In this document: piece after piece, positions 27,265 through 39,600 of the stretch | How the letters are laid out: each line of letters opens with the position of its first letter | Position numbering within the stretch: the first letter of the stretch is position 1 | Assembly (NCBI GenBank): GCA_964304625.1 | Contig: OZ199838.1 | Location: 6,820,001 to 6,884,000, forward strand | Source: Kudoa neothunni | Taxonomy: Eukaryota; Cnidaria | Reading direction: 5' to 3' | Length of the DNA: 64,000 nucleotides | Position numbers and translations under genes: made by a program | The notes under the pieces: generated by a model | Seen by the model: only the letters and a program-made list of their open reading frames with translations | Databases searched by the model: none | Told to the model about the DNA's origin: nothing

Positions 27265-29847
27265 AAAATTAGAAGAGGTGTATGGATATTTTTATTTAAA
27301 TTTATACATTATTTGATGTCATTACAATGATCTATCACTTCGAAAGAACAATTCCTGAATTCTAGTTGTTTTTATTGTATTGATACACCTACATATACAT
27401 ATATTACCCTTCACAAAATATTATAATTATTCATTATATAATTTTTTGTTATATCACGGACTCAATCTCTTTATACGAATATTCATCCTTTCTTTCGAAT
27501 CTATCTAGGCTTTTAGAGACTTGTTAGTGTAATCAACCCTCTGAATTAATCAAAGGAGCAGCCTTTAGCAAATTCGTGATAACAATAACCTCAGATTTTT
27601 TTATATTTGTTAAAAACCTATTTTTGGATTTAACAGGTCTATATAAACCAAGTTGTCAGCGAAATCATGAAAAGGATTGAAACCACTATACATAGTTAAC
27701 TCTAATGATTTGATCTATTTTATATTAACTGGCAGGAATTGCCCAGCGTTGCTTGGGGGTATTAAGCATTGTAAAATTTCTTAATAACACTCAAAAAAGA
27801 TTTTAATGTTTCAAATTAACCTATAGATGTGGTCAAAGTAAAAAAATTTTTAAGCATTATATTTTAACGACTTTGAATATGAAATTTAAATTATGATCAT
27901 TTCTGTGAAGGAGTGTACCAATTCCGGTGTTCATTTAAAAATTTCGTGGCCCAGCACCAACGCTAAATAATTTGTTCAGTGCCGCATTTGTTGCATTCCC
28001 GAATTATGTAAATTCCCCTAAAGTGTTATCTAAAACGTTATTTTTGGCCCGGATCAAAAAGTTTTTGCCATGCTTTTTGGGTGTGGTAAAAAAAGATATA
28101 GAGATAGAAAAAATATTCAATAATTGATTTTTATTACTCAAATTAATTTCTCTTGGCCCAGAAAAAATTTTAGTGCGCTCTTTCTCAAAAAAACATACAA
28201 ATTGCGTCAATATCAAGAAAAATAATTTGAATAATCGGATGAAGTAAAAATACAACTATCTGCATTGAATTTAATCACTGAAAGTTCAACTTAGCAAACG
28301 ATTTCAACTAAATCGACAGACGCAATGCGTTTATTCTGAAGCTTCAATCTATCTGATGATCGCATACACAATTAATTCGCTATCAATGAAAGAAATATAG
28401 ACTTATTCTCATATTTTAAACCATTAATAGAACTATTAAAATATACTTATCAAGTCAAATACGTTAAAACTCCACACATAAGGAGTGCATTTGCAACAAC
28501 ACCTAAATTTATATACAAGGTCAGATAGCAGCAGCTAATCAACATTTTATTTAGCATATAGAGAGAAAAGTTAACTTAAATCGACCATCAACAGATCATA
28601 TGCAGGTGCTAATCCTATTGTTGAACTTAAGTAATCCGTTAAACAAACTTTGAATCGACAAATCGCCATTTTCTGGGCACTTTAGGAAAATTTAGTAGCG
28701 TGAAAACGATTTAAAGATTTTTTTTTAAACATTCTGATTTTTAACCAATTTCATAAATATCTCTCTATAAGGAAAAAATTTGGACGCACAAGCGTACTTG
28801 ATGGCACACACACGGACACTTCAGCTTTATATATACAGTATATTTGTTTTTTGGCAAATTATGATTTATGCATATATTTAGTTAATAAAGAGCCTCAGTT
28901 TGAACTAATTATTGTCCAAAAAACAAGAATAAAGTCAAAACATTAAAGTTTTATCAGTTTTATTCATTCTATTTACATTTGTTTCCCTGTTAAAGTAGAC
29001 ATCCTCTATTTCCATTTAGTCTTAATACAAATATTTTTTCTGCGTAAAAATAGACCCATTTTTTAGTCTTTTTTAGGGGGGATGAGGTAACTAAAATGAG
29101 TCGAGAAGCGCTGATCTAGATTATGAAATCGACCGATATAATTCCCACAATAAAAACAATACATATAAGTTTTCCATTTAATTTTTTGATTGTAAAAGAT
29201 GCAATGGAGCAGTTTTAAATTATAATTTAATTGTTGCGTGAAGTGTGGATGATTGTGACCTTTTGTATAATTATTATCGTGCAGGTTTCAACCCGTTTGT
29301 GGTTGAAATAATGCTTGTTTGTTATCTTTTTAATGAGTGAACTCAACAATTTTCTATATTTTTGTTATAAATTGACGAGAATTTTCAAAAAGATGTTATC
29401 AGAAAAACATGAAATTATTATTATCTCAAGTTAGACTGAGAATAAGTTTTTTTCATTGCTATTTTTTAAGTTTAAGAAAATCTTTAAGTAATTATACGTA
29501 TTAGAAATTTCTGCGAATATTGGAAAATAAATGCTAATTAATAAACAACGTAAAATATTATGACGTGATTAATTCCTGACTTAAGTGTAGAACACCTCAA
29601 GTTCTTTAGAGGGTTACTGAGTTCTATAAGAAATAATAGTTCTTTTTTAATTTTAAAAATAAAACCACTCAATGAAAAAAAAGAATTGCTGAAGGCGCCA
29701 AAACGTCCAAGCTCTCGAATGTTTCCGAGATTGCTTCCTTCGTGCCGAGATCCATGTTGCAGTATCTAAAAAAATCATCAACTTTACCCGAACAAACCAA
29801 ATGTACATTAATTTATACTGATTTCTAATGTGTAAAATGTAAAATAG
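27265..29847. other. intergenic region with one dispersed repeat; 5' end of TDP1 at its right edge
   Basis: A repeat occupies about 27722-28850 (separate entry). The remainder has no supported gene. The last 150 bases probably contain the first, short exon of TDP1: the plus strand near 29723-29763 reads MFPRLLPSCRDPCC before a GTATCT donor that would be in phase with exon 29848-30041, but this is unproven. Confidence 0.4.
27722..28850 (+). repeat. dispersed repeat of unassigned family with GC-rich head and TATA-rich tail
   Basis: It starts with TTAACTGGCAGGAATTGCCC and CAGCGTTGCTTGGGGG, a GC-rich block standing out from its surroundings. It ends with a CACACACGGACACTTCAG stretch and CTTTATATATACAG, shared with the tail at 15772-15846. 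Similar heads and tails occur in Penelope-like or other retroposed repeats in invertebrates. No coding sequence remains. I looked for a hammerhead ribozyme fold, which some such elements carry, and did not find a convincing one. Boundaries are approximate. Confidence 0.4.
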
Positions 29848-31980
29848 ATGTTCCAAAAAGGCCGCGAGTGGTGGAGAAAATCGATATGTCTAATCAATCC
29901 AAAGGAGCACGTCCCACGGGCCCAAATGTGTTTCTCAATAAAATATCTGTTAGCTCCGGTCACACCAACAACGAACTCTATACGCTTTCTCTAAAACAAA
30001 TTCTCTCGAATAGCGATGGCTGCCTAAAGGAATCTTATCATGTAACGACATAATAAATTATTTTTCTATAATGATGAAGTTTAATTTTATGGTTGACTTC
30101 AAATGGCTCATCGACCAATACCCTAAAAGGAATGATGGCAAACCGACGTACGGTTAAGTTGAGATTGGTTGGACTTCCGTTTATTTCTGTTTCAATCAAA
30201 GATTAGGGAAAATAACCTTAATTCAAGGGGAAAATGAATATGCTCGATTTGATAGTTCAGCATACCCCGATGTTAACCTCATAAAAGTAATTACAGACTT
30301 CTAAGGATAGAGTATAAGAATTTTTCATTTTTGGATCTCCAATTAGATACCATTAACTATACCTTTTGGATGTCATCATAGGTATAAGCAATAGTAATTT
30401 GATGATTCTATTTTAATTATTATCGTCCAGTAAAATGTCTATTCTTTTCTACGATAATTTCGTAAAAATCGTCATACTAACAGCAAACCTCATACCAGAA
30501 GATTGGAACCTCAAAACCCAAATGTAAATCCAATTATCATAATTACTTCACAATATGGCTTGATGTTAACTGTTGGTGTCTGTCAGGATATGGATAAGTC
30601 CTAAATTTGAAAAAAAGGAAAAACCCCTCAACTCTGAATTCTTCTCACAACTTAAAGTGAAATCTTTCGTTCTGTACAAGCTCACATCAATTTTAGACCT
30701 ATTTGTCAGCCTATAAAAATAGAAACATATCCATTGACCTTATTGATAAGTTATCATATTATGATATGGAAAATGTTAAGTGATTGAATTATGTACGTCT
30801 GATAATTTTACTGGTTCTAATTTGTAGTTGCGATTTGGTATTTTCTGTACCTGGATATCATAAAAATAATGACATGAACAAATACGGAATTGGACGTGTT
30901 TGTCAGGTTTCTATCTATACACAAAGAAATTTTAATGATATTCATAGTTGATTAAAATGACCGACTGTAGTGCTATCGACAAAACCAACCAGACTCTAAT
31001 TCTTCAATGCTCCAGTATTGGAACCCTTGGAAAAGAAGAGAATAGTTTCATACATGATTTGTCTACTGCATTTTTAAATGTAAAAAAACAGGCAAACCCC
31101 AACAATCTAGCATTTGTAATATATAAATGATTTGTTATCGTTGTTTATGGCTTTAACATAGGTGTATCCCTGTGTTAATACAGTGCGTAATAGTTTCGAA
31201 GGATATATGGGTAATATGTTTGTAATGGCAAATTCTGATTGATATTAAGGTGGGTCCTGTCTTCCGTATAATTCAAAAGTCAATACCAAGCAACTTTATC
31301 TCAGCAAATACTTTAAGTTATTACATTGATAAACTTCCTATTACCATCAAATTGTTTTTGATAGTGATTGGAAATCAGATATGAATCTACGCTCAAGAGC
31401 ATGCCCCCATGTCAAAACCTATTTCGTCTATGAAACAAACACTATGAAAATACCTTGGTTCTTAGTCACCAGGTTGGGTTATATTTGACTCCAATAAAGT
31501 CAAGTTTTGCTTTTTAGTGCCAACGTGTCTAAGGCTGCTTGGGGATGCTATCAAAAATCCAACACTCAAATATGCATAAGATCTTTTGAGATTGGAGTTT
31601 TCTTTAGAGCTTCAAATTTTGACGTAATTTTCTCGTCAGAGATTAATAAGCGTTCTATCGTTGATGACACTTACTGTTACTTATTGTATTTAGGAATGTA
31701 AATATTTTCTCCCAGATTATCTAACCAGTTGTGTGCCCGGTATATTTTTTCAATTCTTAGTTTCATTATGATTACGTAGATGACTGTAACATTCCTCGAG
31801 TGTTGCTTCCGTTTGATATTCCCACGACCAAATTCAGTTCAACCGGTATTGTTTTGTAACTTTGATATCTATCTGAGGAGTGTTTTAGATTCTCCTTTCT
31901 TATCCGATGCTACTTACAACGAAAGTGATGAGTTTGGAAACGTGTTGGTTAACGGATTTGTCCAAGCCTGCAATAAATAA
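29848..31980 (+). CDS. TDP1: tyrosyl-DNA phosphodiesterase 1 (first exon unresolved)
   Basis: Fifteen in-phase exons: 29848-30041, 30080-30152, 30208-30296, 30347-30381, 30431-30523, 30587-30656, 30697-30779, 30828-30906, 30948-31115, 31162-31210, 31250-31316, 31365-31472, 31518-31623, 31761-31845, 31889-31980; about 463 residues plus an N-terminal piece. TDP1 hydrolyses 3'-phosphotyrosyl links left by trapped topoisomerase I. Both HKD-type motifs are present: PFGCHHSKMSILF (catalytic His and Lys, split by an intron after HH) and CPHVKTYF. Supporting blocks: FKWLIDQYPKRNDGKP, TANLIPEDWNLKTQMIWISP, CSSIGTLGKEENSF, VYPCVNTVRNSFEGY, PWFLVTSANVSKAAWG and IRSFEIGVFF. Most introns are 38-63 bp. Domain length matches the catalytic core of human TDP1 (residues about 150-608); the dispensable N-terminal region is short or lost. 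The 31624-31760 intron was chosen because FHYDYVDDCNIPRVLLPFD continues in phase. Confidence 0.95.
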
Positions 31981-32379
31981 TTTACTTTATTATATTTGTT
32001 TGAATCCTCATTGTAGAATACGATACAGTATTTGTGTTTATTTTACTGTTTAATACACCAAACTGACTATTTTTTCGATAACTTTGATGAATAAAGATGT
32101 TTCAAATTGTTATAAGGATCAAATTTATCATATTAAATTCTATAAAGCGAAACGTTTTTAAATTATCTTTCATATTTAATAAAGTGGATTTTGAGTGAGC
32201 GGTTTGGTCAGCATTCGTCTGAATGCTACCTTGAAGCTATCGCATAAAAACAGTAAAACAATCATCCAATCACTCTACATATACAAATTATGTAAATATG
32301 CATCGATTTTACCGGATTGAACTGAAATTTTGTCATTATAGCCCTAGTCTGATAGCACAAGGGTTTGGTTTTCTCTAAT

Positions 32380-32852
32380 TTTTTTTGTTTACAAGGTAAA
32401 CCCCTGGCCTCGCGCAATTTATTAGGTTGTGGAATTATAGCTGGTTAGACTACGACTACCCCCATTAACGCTGTAGGCACCGCAGAACGAGTTACATCTA
32501 CCTCTCACCCCTTATTTTTCTACGGTAATGTGGGAGTTTAACCCGGTTAACATCCTCGTTTCGGGGCAACCACTCCCCCAAACCCTATCTACAAGGACTT
32601 TAGCCCTACAGAGATTTCCAATCTGTCAATGCATCGCCGAAGATTCAAACATCTAAGTCAACCTCACCTGCTAGATCGAACTATAACTGCAGGTGAAATT
32701 ACATTTATAATGCGATAGCTCTCTAACAACAGCTTCCATTAGGGGATAGGTACACATTCATGCGGAAACAATAAACTGATCAGTAGCGGGAATCGAACCT
32801 AGTATCTCCGGGTATTAAGTCCAGTTATCACACCATTAGGCTATCTGTCCTC
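32380..32852 (-). repeat. tRNA-headed SINE, near full length (about 470 bp)
   Basis: On the minus strand it starts GAGGACAGATAGCCTAATGG (A-box TAGCCTAATGG), and 50 bases later carries a perfect B-box GGTTCGATTCC, both in standard tRNA spacing (32852-32781). A unique body of about 390 bp follows, ending with TTTACCTTGTAAAC and an A-rich tail. The tail half recurs at 4195-4335. The internal pol III promoter plus A-tail defines a SINE mobilised by an unseen LINE. The head resembles a tRNA but lacks a matched acceptor stem, so it is not an independent tRNA gene. Confidence 0.78.
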
Positions 32853-32872
32853 GGCTTTGGCTTCTTCTAAGG

Positions 32873-33225
32873 CAGGGGTTCTCAGCCAGGAGTAAATTTT
32901 AAATGATAGGAGGTAAATTAAGTGACATCAAAATTGGGGTGGGAAATTATTGCATAATGCGAAAAAATACCTAGTTAAGAATTTCGAAGTAGTTATATTA
33001 TTCAGGGATATTAAACTCAATTAAGAAGTCAGTAAAAGTGCTTAAAATGTTTTAGGAACAAATATTTAACAACAATTTATAAACCTATTATCAGTCTCTT
33101 TTATTCCTCATTTATCTTTTAGGGGTATAGTCTAATAATACTTAAATAGGTATACAACCTTAACTAAATCTGAATTCACCTTCAAAATTAAGGAGTAAAT
33201 ATAAACAAGCGGTTGAGGACTCCTG
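32873..33225. mobile_element. hAT (Buster-like) MITE, 353 bp
   Basis: Termini are CAGGGGTTCTCAGCC at the left and, reverse-complemented, CAGGAGTCCTCAACC at the right, each followed by a TTTACTCC or AGTAAATTT block. Flanking 8-mers TTCTAAGG and GCTTAAGC both have TA in the middle (nnnTAnnn), typical of Buster hATs, though they have diverged from each other. No coding capacity. Same family as the end at 338-353. Confidence 0.75.
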
Positions 33226-33689
33226 GCTTAAGCCATTCATAGCATAACTATTTATATATTGTCTATGTTGTGCCTTCAAAATATTCGATAAAATAAAGCT
33301 CAATGATAAATTAAAACCCCTACTAAAGTTTTTTTAATAATCATTAAATATTTATTCCATTCTAATTGATCATCTCAGAGGAAAAAACATCTAAAACTTC
33401 AGGTTTTAATTACGTTCTTTCGTAGTTTAACTTAATATACTTTGAAGTAGTAATAAAAAATGGCACTCATACTTTCCCAGCCACAGGAGTCCATACAAAA
33501 TGAGCCTATCCAAATCTATTATTTAACCAACCCCACGAAAATATTCAGTCTATTTGGAGTTTGAAACGACGCAGACCAATCAAAGATACGGTGGTGATAA
33601 ATTATAACAACGGTTAGGAATAATAGAGGTATGTTCTAATTGACCACGAAAAATATACATAAAATGGTGGTAAAAAATTTAATTCATTA

Positions 33690-36600
33690 TTATGGTCGAA
33701 GACCAGTAACCAATGCACATAATTGTTCAATTGAGGGAAGCTTAGTTTGTGTGATAAAATTTCTCGTTGCTGTGTTTGGACAAGAAACTTTGTGTTCGGT
33801 CATTTCTATGCTAAGTTCGTCGATAAGATCGTGCACTTTTTTCATTACTAAAACGCCGAATAGTACACCGAATATACACTTGGTGGAGTTTACTGTTGAA
33901 AAGTGAAACTGATTCTTTTATTCCACGAGACGAAGCAACTTCGACTATATTTTTTATTCCATGTAGCAAACAGCGTAATTTATAGTAGCTATAAAGTGGA
34001 ATGTGATTCACGAAATAAAGCGAAACGAAACATACGTGTTCATCATTTGTTTGGGATGGCCCACCGAAGACATGGTGATACCATTGAATTGAGCCAATCG
34101 ATGGGCTCTTTCGGCAAGTAAAGATTGTTCAATCAATTTTAGACGTCTCATCACAAAGTCAGTTTTAAAATTACGATTCCCCTCATCTGAAAATCAATAT
34201 CCATTTAAGTGAATTTCGAAAAAATCCAATAATAGTAGTATTAGTAGTAGTAGATATATAGAAATTACGATGTCTAAAGGGCTTGTTAAGAGCGTCCAAC
34301 CTTGGATCATCAAAAATTTCGGCTAGCTTTCCAAAACCATGAATTGCTGTGCCCAGGATCAGCCACATATCATGAAAACGCCACCAGATATTATGGTTTT
34401 TCTGAGATTCCTCAGCGTTCCACACAAAGTGAATATCAGTGTTGTGGCAGTCCTCGATATTGAAATAGAATTCATATCCCAAGTCATCGAGATCGTTAAT
34501 GTCAGAGGGATAAAGGTAGTCATGACTGGAACGAGAGAGGTCGAAAACTTCGAGTCGATGATTGGCATCTCTTCTTCTAAGTCTTACACTGGATGGAAAT
34601 GGTAACGCGAGTTTATCAAATGGTACCAAATCCTCCGAAACCAATATCGGATAGAGATAGGGCGAAAAACGCATATATTCAAACACTTTATCTCTTATTA
34701 TATCCATGAGGGCGATTCGTTGGGTTATATGGTCTTTATTGATATCTCTAAAGTCGTATTGTTCATTTTGAGAAAGAGTGAGAGTAGGTGGCATTCTAAC
34801 GGCATCGCTTTTAGACAATGGAACCATAGATTGTGTTCGTGAAAGATGTGCAGCATTTTGAAGTCGAATAGAATCAGGAGTGAACAAATATCCAATTAGA
34901 GCATGAATATATGCTCGAACAACGCCTTCAGGTCTAGTTTTCAATCCAGTGGGGCACCTATTAGCAACGCATTTTACATAAGAATAAATAAACAAATTTT
35001 GGCTGGTTTATTGTTAATAAATTAATTAAAGCTTATCCATCTAATCAAAATAATTTATGACAGGTAATACACGTACCATCGAGTTTTCATCTCCTTATAA
35101 TCGGCAGGTGGTAGACCGTGTCGAAAAATGGCCATATTGATTAATCTAATAGTTCTAGGACTAATATCTCGCCAGCTTGTTTCATTAAATTTGGTCGAAA
35201 TCATGCTACTATTGCGAGCGGCAGAGGGATGCTGTGCAAATTGACTTAATACGCCTGCTGACTGGGCAGTAGGATGTAGGAATTTCCCAAATTTGTAAGG
35301 ATCTCTCCCTTCCAACACTTTCTGAAGATACGGTGTAGGAGGCACATAGGTCGCTTCAACAACGTCGTCAACCATCTCTTCATCTGCGTCTGAGCTCGCC
35401 TCCGCATCAGATTCCAAACTGAAATCTGAATCGGCAACTAAATACAGCACATTATGAGCGATGGTTCCGAAACGATAGTCAAATATTAGTAGATTGTTAC
35501 TTGTCGAGTCTTTTACGTCAACATCATAATATGTGATTCTCTTTCTAACGCGCTTTCCCTTTCCGAATTGTGAAGTGACATCATTGGTATTCTGAGGAAT
35601 AACATGACCGATTAACTTGACCCAATATTCTGGATCATTTTTTTGGAGGGTTTGATCGAATTCGCTAACAGCGTTCTCAACGTCTTCCTTTTCTTCTACT
35701 TGCGTAGTAGCGTAATCTGCAACCTAAAATATTTGTTTGTTTCATTTAAGTCGCTATTATGCAAATAAAAATTTCGCGCCAATTTCTATTTTTCACAACT
35801 AAAGCACCATCGAATTTTGTATTAATACTTAATATAAAAGTCACCAACATAGGTAAAAATTTAATATATTTGAAACCTGTTATAACGGCGATAGGATTAC
35901 AATAAATGCAGATCACATGGATTAAAACTATTTACTTTCTACTGCAGTGATTCGCACATCCCTGGGGGTCCGCGAAAATCGCCAAGGAGATCCGTTGCAC
36001 CGGAGAATATAGAACTAATAATAGGTATCTGTTTACACATTCATGTTGGCTACAGCCTCGGCGATGTCGAATAAATTTTAGGAATAATATATTTTTGTTT
36101 TTTGTATATATACGAGGATTCGCCCATTCCAAAAAGGTTGGAAACCATTGTTATAATGCATGTGGGCGCGAAGTTAAATTATGGGCTCCAAAAGTGATGA
36201 GGATGGTCTACTTTTAAGAAAATTTTTACTATTCCTGGCTAGTAATTTTATTTTAAAGTGATCTACATGTCGGCTAACATGATCGAATTTTAGTTTTTTA
36301 AAATTATTTAAAGATTATTTGTTTGCCTTCTTGTAATTAATTTATTTTCGAAATCGGATTATTCAAAAAACACCATATTAAAAAAGCCATACAGCTAACC
36401 CAAATCAAAACCGCGCACTAAGCATATAAATCAATATGATTCACATCTAAATTTTTGTCGTTAAATGTGGGTTAAAATAATATTGTAAGCTAATCTTTAT
36501 GGAAAAGTCACGAATGATCGTATTCTATTGTACGGGCACAAATAAAGCAGCCGTATTTTAGCTTAATTTTTTACTAACTCTCAAATTGTAGTTTTACTGA

Positions 36601-39600
36601 GTACATCGTTAATTTTTTATTATATTTACTTACAAAAACGAATTATCAAAAATATTTCTTTCTCCTATAACAAATTTTAGACTTAACCGTAAACCATTAA
36701 TAAGATATACTTTTTGAATAATGAAGAATTTACTGATATTAAAAATATTGATTAATATGATATATTTCTCTCTCCCTACAAATTTCATCTCCAATAACAT
36801 AAAGATAACTTAATGAAGACCAAATTTTATGAACAATATCTTGATTTTTCGAATAAAATAAGATTTATCATAATAAATTTAATATCATTTTAGTCAAAAT
36901 CAATATCCATCAAAATTTTCACTTCATTCAAATATTAGATCATGGATTCAAAGATATGTTGTAAATAGCTAATATTAGATTTTTCCAAATAATTAAGACG
37001 ATACTTAATCCAATCCTTACGTAATTAAAATCCCCAGTCTGCGAATGCACGAAACCTGGTTTCATAGAAAACACGTAATATAACTTATATTACTGATATT
37101 AATTTGAAAAAAGGTGATATCTAAGCAACCACAATTCAAGCAAACTATTGGCCCTAAGAAATTTAATCCCTCGTTTGTAGTTTAAGCTTTAGTACAATTA
37201 TTCTATTCGCTTTAAAGAATAGTAACAAATAAGAAAAATGAATTATGGCAGTTTCTAAAATAAATTTTTACTTTTAACCTAAAAATATGCGCACCTAATA
37301 TTGGAATAGAAATAGCGTATTCGTAATGAAAAATAAATAAACTAAAATTTTTTAGGACCAATTAAAAATGCCTTTTTAACATTACCAATGTCAGGAAATA
37401 TTCTCCGTGAGTATGTTTAACTAGCCAATTGATTAAATAACAACACATGTGACGCTAATTACTACCATCATGAACTTTATTTCATGCGGTCCATGATAAG
37501 CGAATCTCAATTTAGCACACGAAACGGACCAGTACGTAAATCAACACATATGCAGATATGCAGGTACGTTATCAAGTGCACTTAAGAAATTTTTCGCTCA
37601 ACGCAAAAACGCGCAAATCAGATATATGTACCTTGAACGATTCGAAGTAGCTGTTTAAAACAGAATTGTTTTCAGCGCCATCATCGATTGGTTGTTCTTT
37701 GTCACGGTCAAGTAGATCTTCGATGGCTTTTTCGTCATAGACAATTTTAAGGGAATCACTGTTGGAAGAATCTTCTTTGAAAAGATCATCCGTACCAAAC
37801 TTGAGAATATCATCAAGTTCGCGTTTCGTCATACCAACCGACTTATCACCAAGTCCGCCCGATCTAACCACAAGATGGGTGAGCATCATTTTTCTTTTTG
37901 CCACTTGAATGATGCGTTCTTCCACAGAGTTTCTGGTGACAAAACGGAAGATCATAACCTTTGAGCGTTGTCCAATACGATGAGCGCGAGAGAACGCTTG
38001 GATATCATTGTGTGGATTCCAATCGGAGTCAAATATGAACACAGTGTCTGCAGTGGCTAGGTTGATACCAAAACCACCGGCTCGAGTGGATAGCAGAAAA
38101 CAGAAGCTATTGGAATCGGGTGCATTGAAAGCATCGATAGATTGTTGACGTTTGATTGTATTTACAGTACCATCGATTCGCTCATAGTTCCAATTGTGAT
38201 AATCAAGAAAATCCTCCAATAAATCAAGCATTTTGGTCATTTGTGAGAAGATGAGCACACGATGATTGGTTTTTTTGAGTTTGGTGAGCATTTTCTGAAG
38301 AACAATCAGTTTGCCAGACGCATCAATGAATGTGTCAGCATCCAGATCGCCATGTTCATCTCGCTTGGCTTCTTCGAAGGCCGAAGTGAAAAGATAGGGA
38401 TGGTTGCAACATTTTTTCAACTCCATCACCACATTCATAAGCGATGACGAAGAGCTGCTTTTAGATGCAAATTTGCTGTAATTTTTTGTGAGAACGGCTT
38501 TGTAGTAGGATTTCTGGAGTGGACTCATATCCACACGAATAATACTTTCACTTTTTGTGGGCAGATCTTTTAGCACATCAGCTTTCAGTCTACGTAACAA
38601 TCTTGGTCCTAATATTTCTCTAAGCTGTGCAATCTGATCTTCCTTTGAGATATCTTCAAATCGTGCCAAAAATGATTCCTTATCTTCAATATCCTTTGGA
38701 GACAGGAACAACAGCAAGTGATACAACTCTTCAAGTGTGTTCTGTAGTGGGGTTCCAGTTAACAACAGCTTATAGCTTATTCTGTATCGAGAGAGATATT
38801 TGAAGTATTTGGATTGAGAATTTTTAAGTCGGTGTGCCTCGTCCACCACCAACACACTCCAAGAAATGCCACCCAATATTGATGAATCTACATACACCAT
38901 CTCAAACGAAGTCAACAAAACGTGAAACCGATATTTGGGATTGGATAGGGGCTTTTGATCGCCAAATTCATGGAGAAATTCAAAATCATATATAACGCCA
39001 CGATTATCTCTGCCGCCAGTGTAGGTGACAACATGAAGATCTGGTGCCCAAGTTGCAAACTCACGCTCCCAATTGGGAACTGTTGACAACGGTGCTGACA
39101 CTAAAAATGGTCCCACACTTTTACCCTCCTTGTACAGCGAGTACAAAAAGATGATAGTCTGAATTGTTTTACCGAGACCCATCTCATCAGCCAAAATACA
39201 ATTCACATCAGAGTGCCACGAATAACGCAACCAATTCACCCCATGAATCTGATAGGTTTGAAGTTTGTAATCCTTGGGTAGAAATGGTGGTTGTTGGGTG
39301 TAAGCAACATAATCAGGTGTAGGACGAATAAGTCTATTTTTTCGTTTCTTGATCTCCCTTTTATGTTTTGAGTAACGTTTCATCGCATCATGTATACTTT
39401 CCGGAATAGCATCGAAATAGGGAGCATCCTTGTATTCCCAAGTACACTTCTCATACGGTAATTCAGACCATTTGATAAGGTATTTCATACGTCCTTTCTT
39501 CTCTCTAAATCATCCGCATCAACATAATTCGACTAATCGATGGATTACTTTTCATTAACTATCCTATCGACTTCCAACCACACAGGTTTGATCCCAAACC

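Larger units (their letters stand above)
31981..33689. other. intergenic region between convergent TDP1 and CHD, filled by repeats
   Basis: Contains the SINE at 32380-32852 and the hAT MITE at 32873-33225. The rest holds the 3' regions of the two convergent genes and nothing else recognised. Confidence 0.6.

Noticed and set aside
28290-28420. Hammerhead ribozyme, suggested by CTGATGA followed by GAAA in the repeat region
   Set aside because: No stem II forms between the two motifs, and no suitable cleavage-site helix was found.
32781-32852. A stand-alone tRNA gene on the minus strand
   Set aside because: B-box and spacing are good, but the ends do not pair as an acceptor stem and the sequence continues into a repeated SINE body.
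33640-34605. Plus-strand open frames over the CHD C-terminal exons
   Set aside because: The minus strand gives a phase-consistent, clearly homologous CHD C-terminus; the plus-strand frames are shadows.
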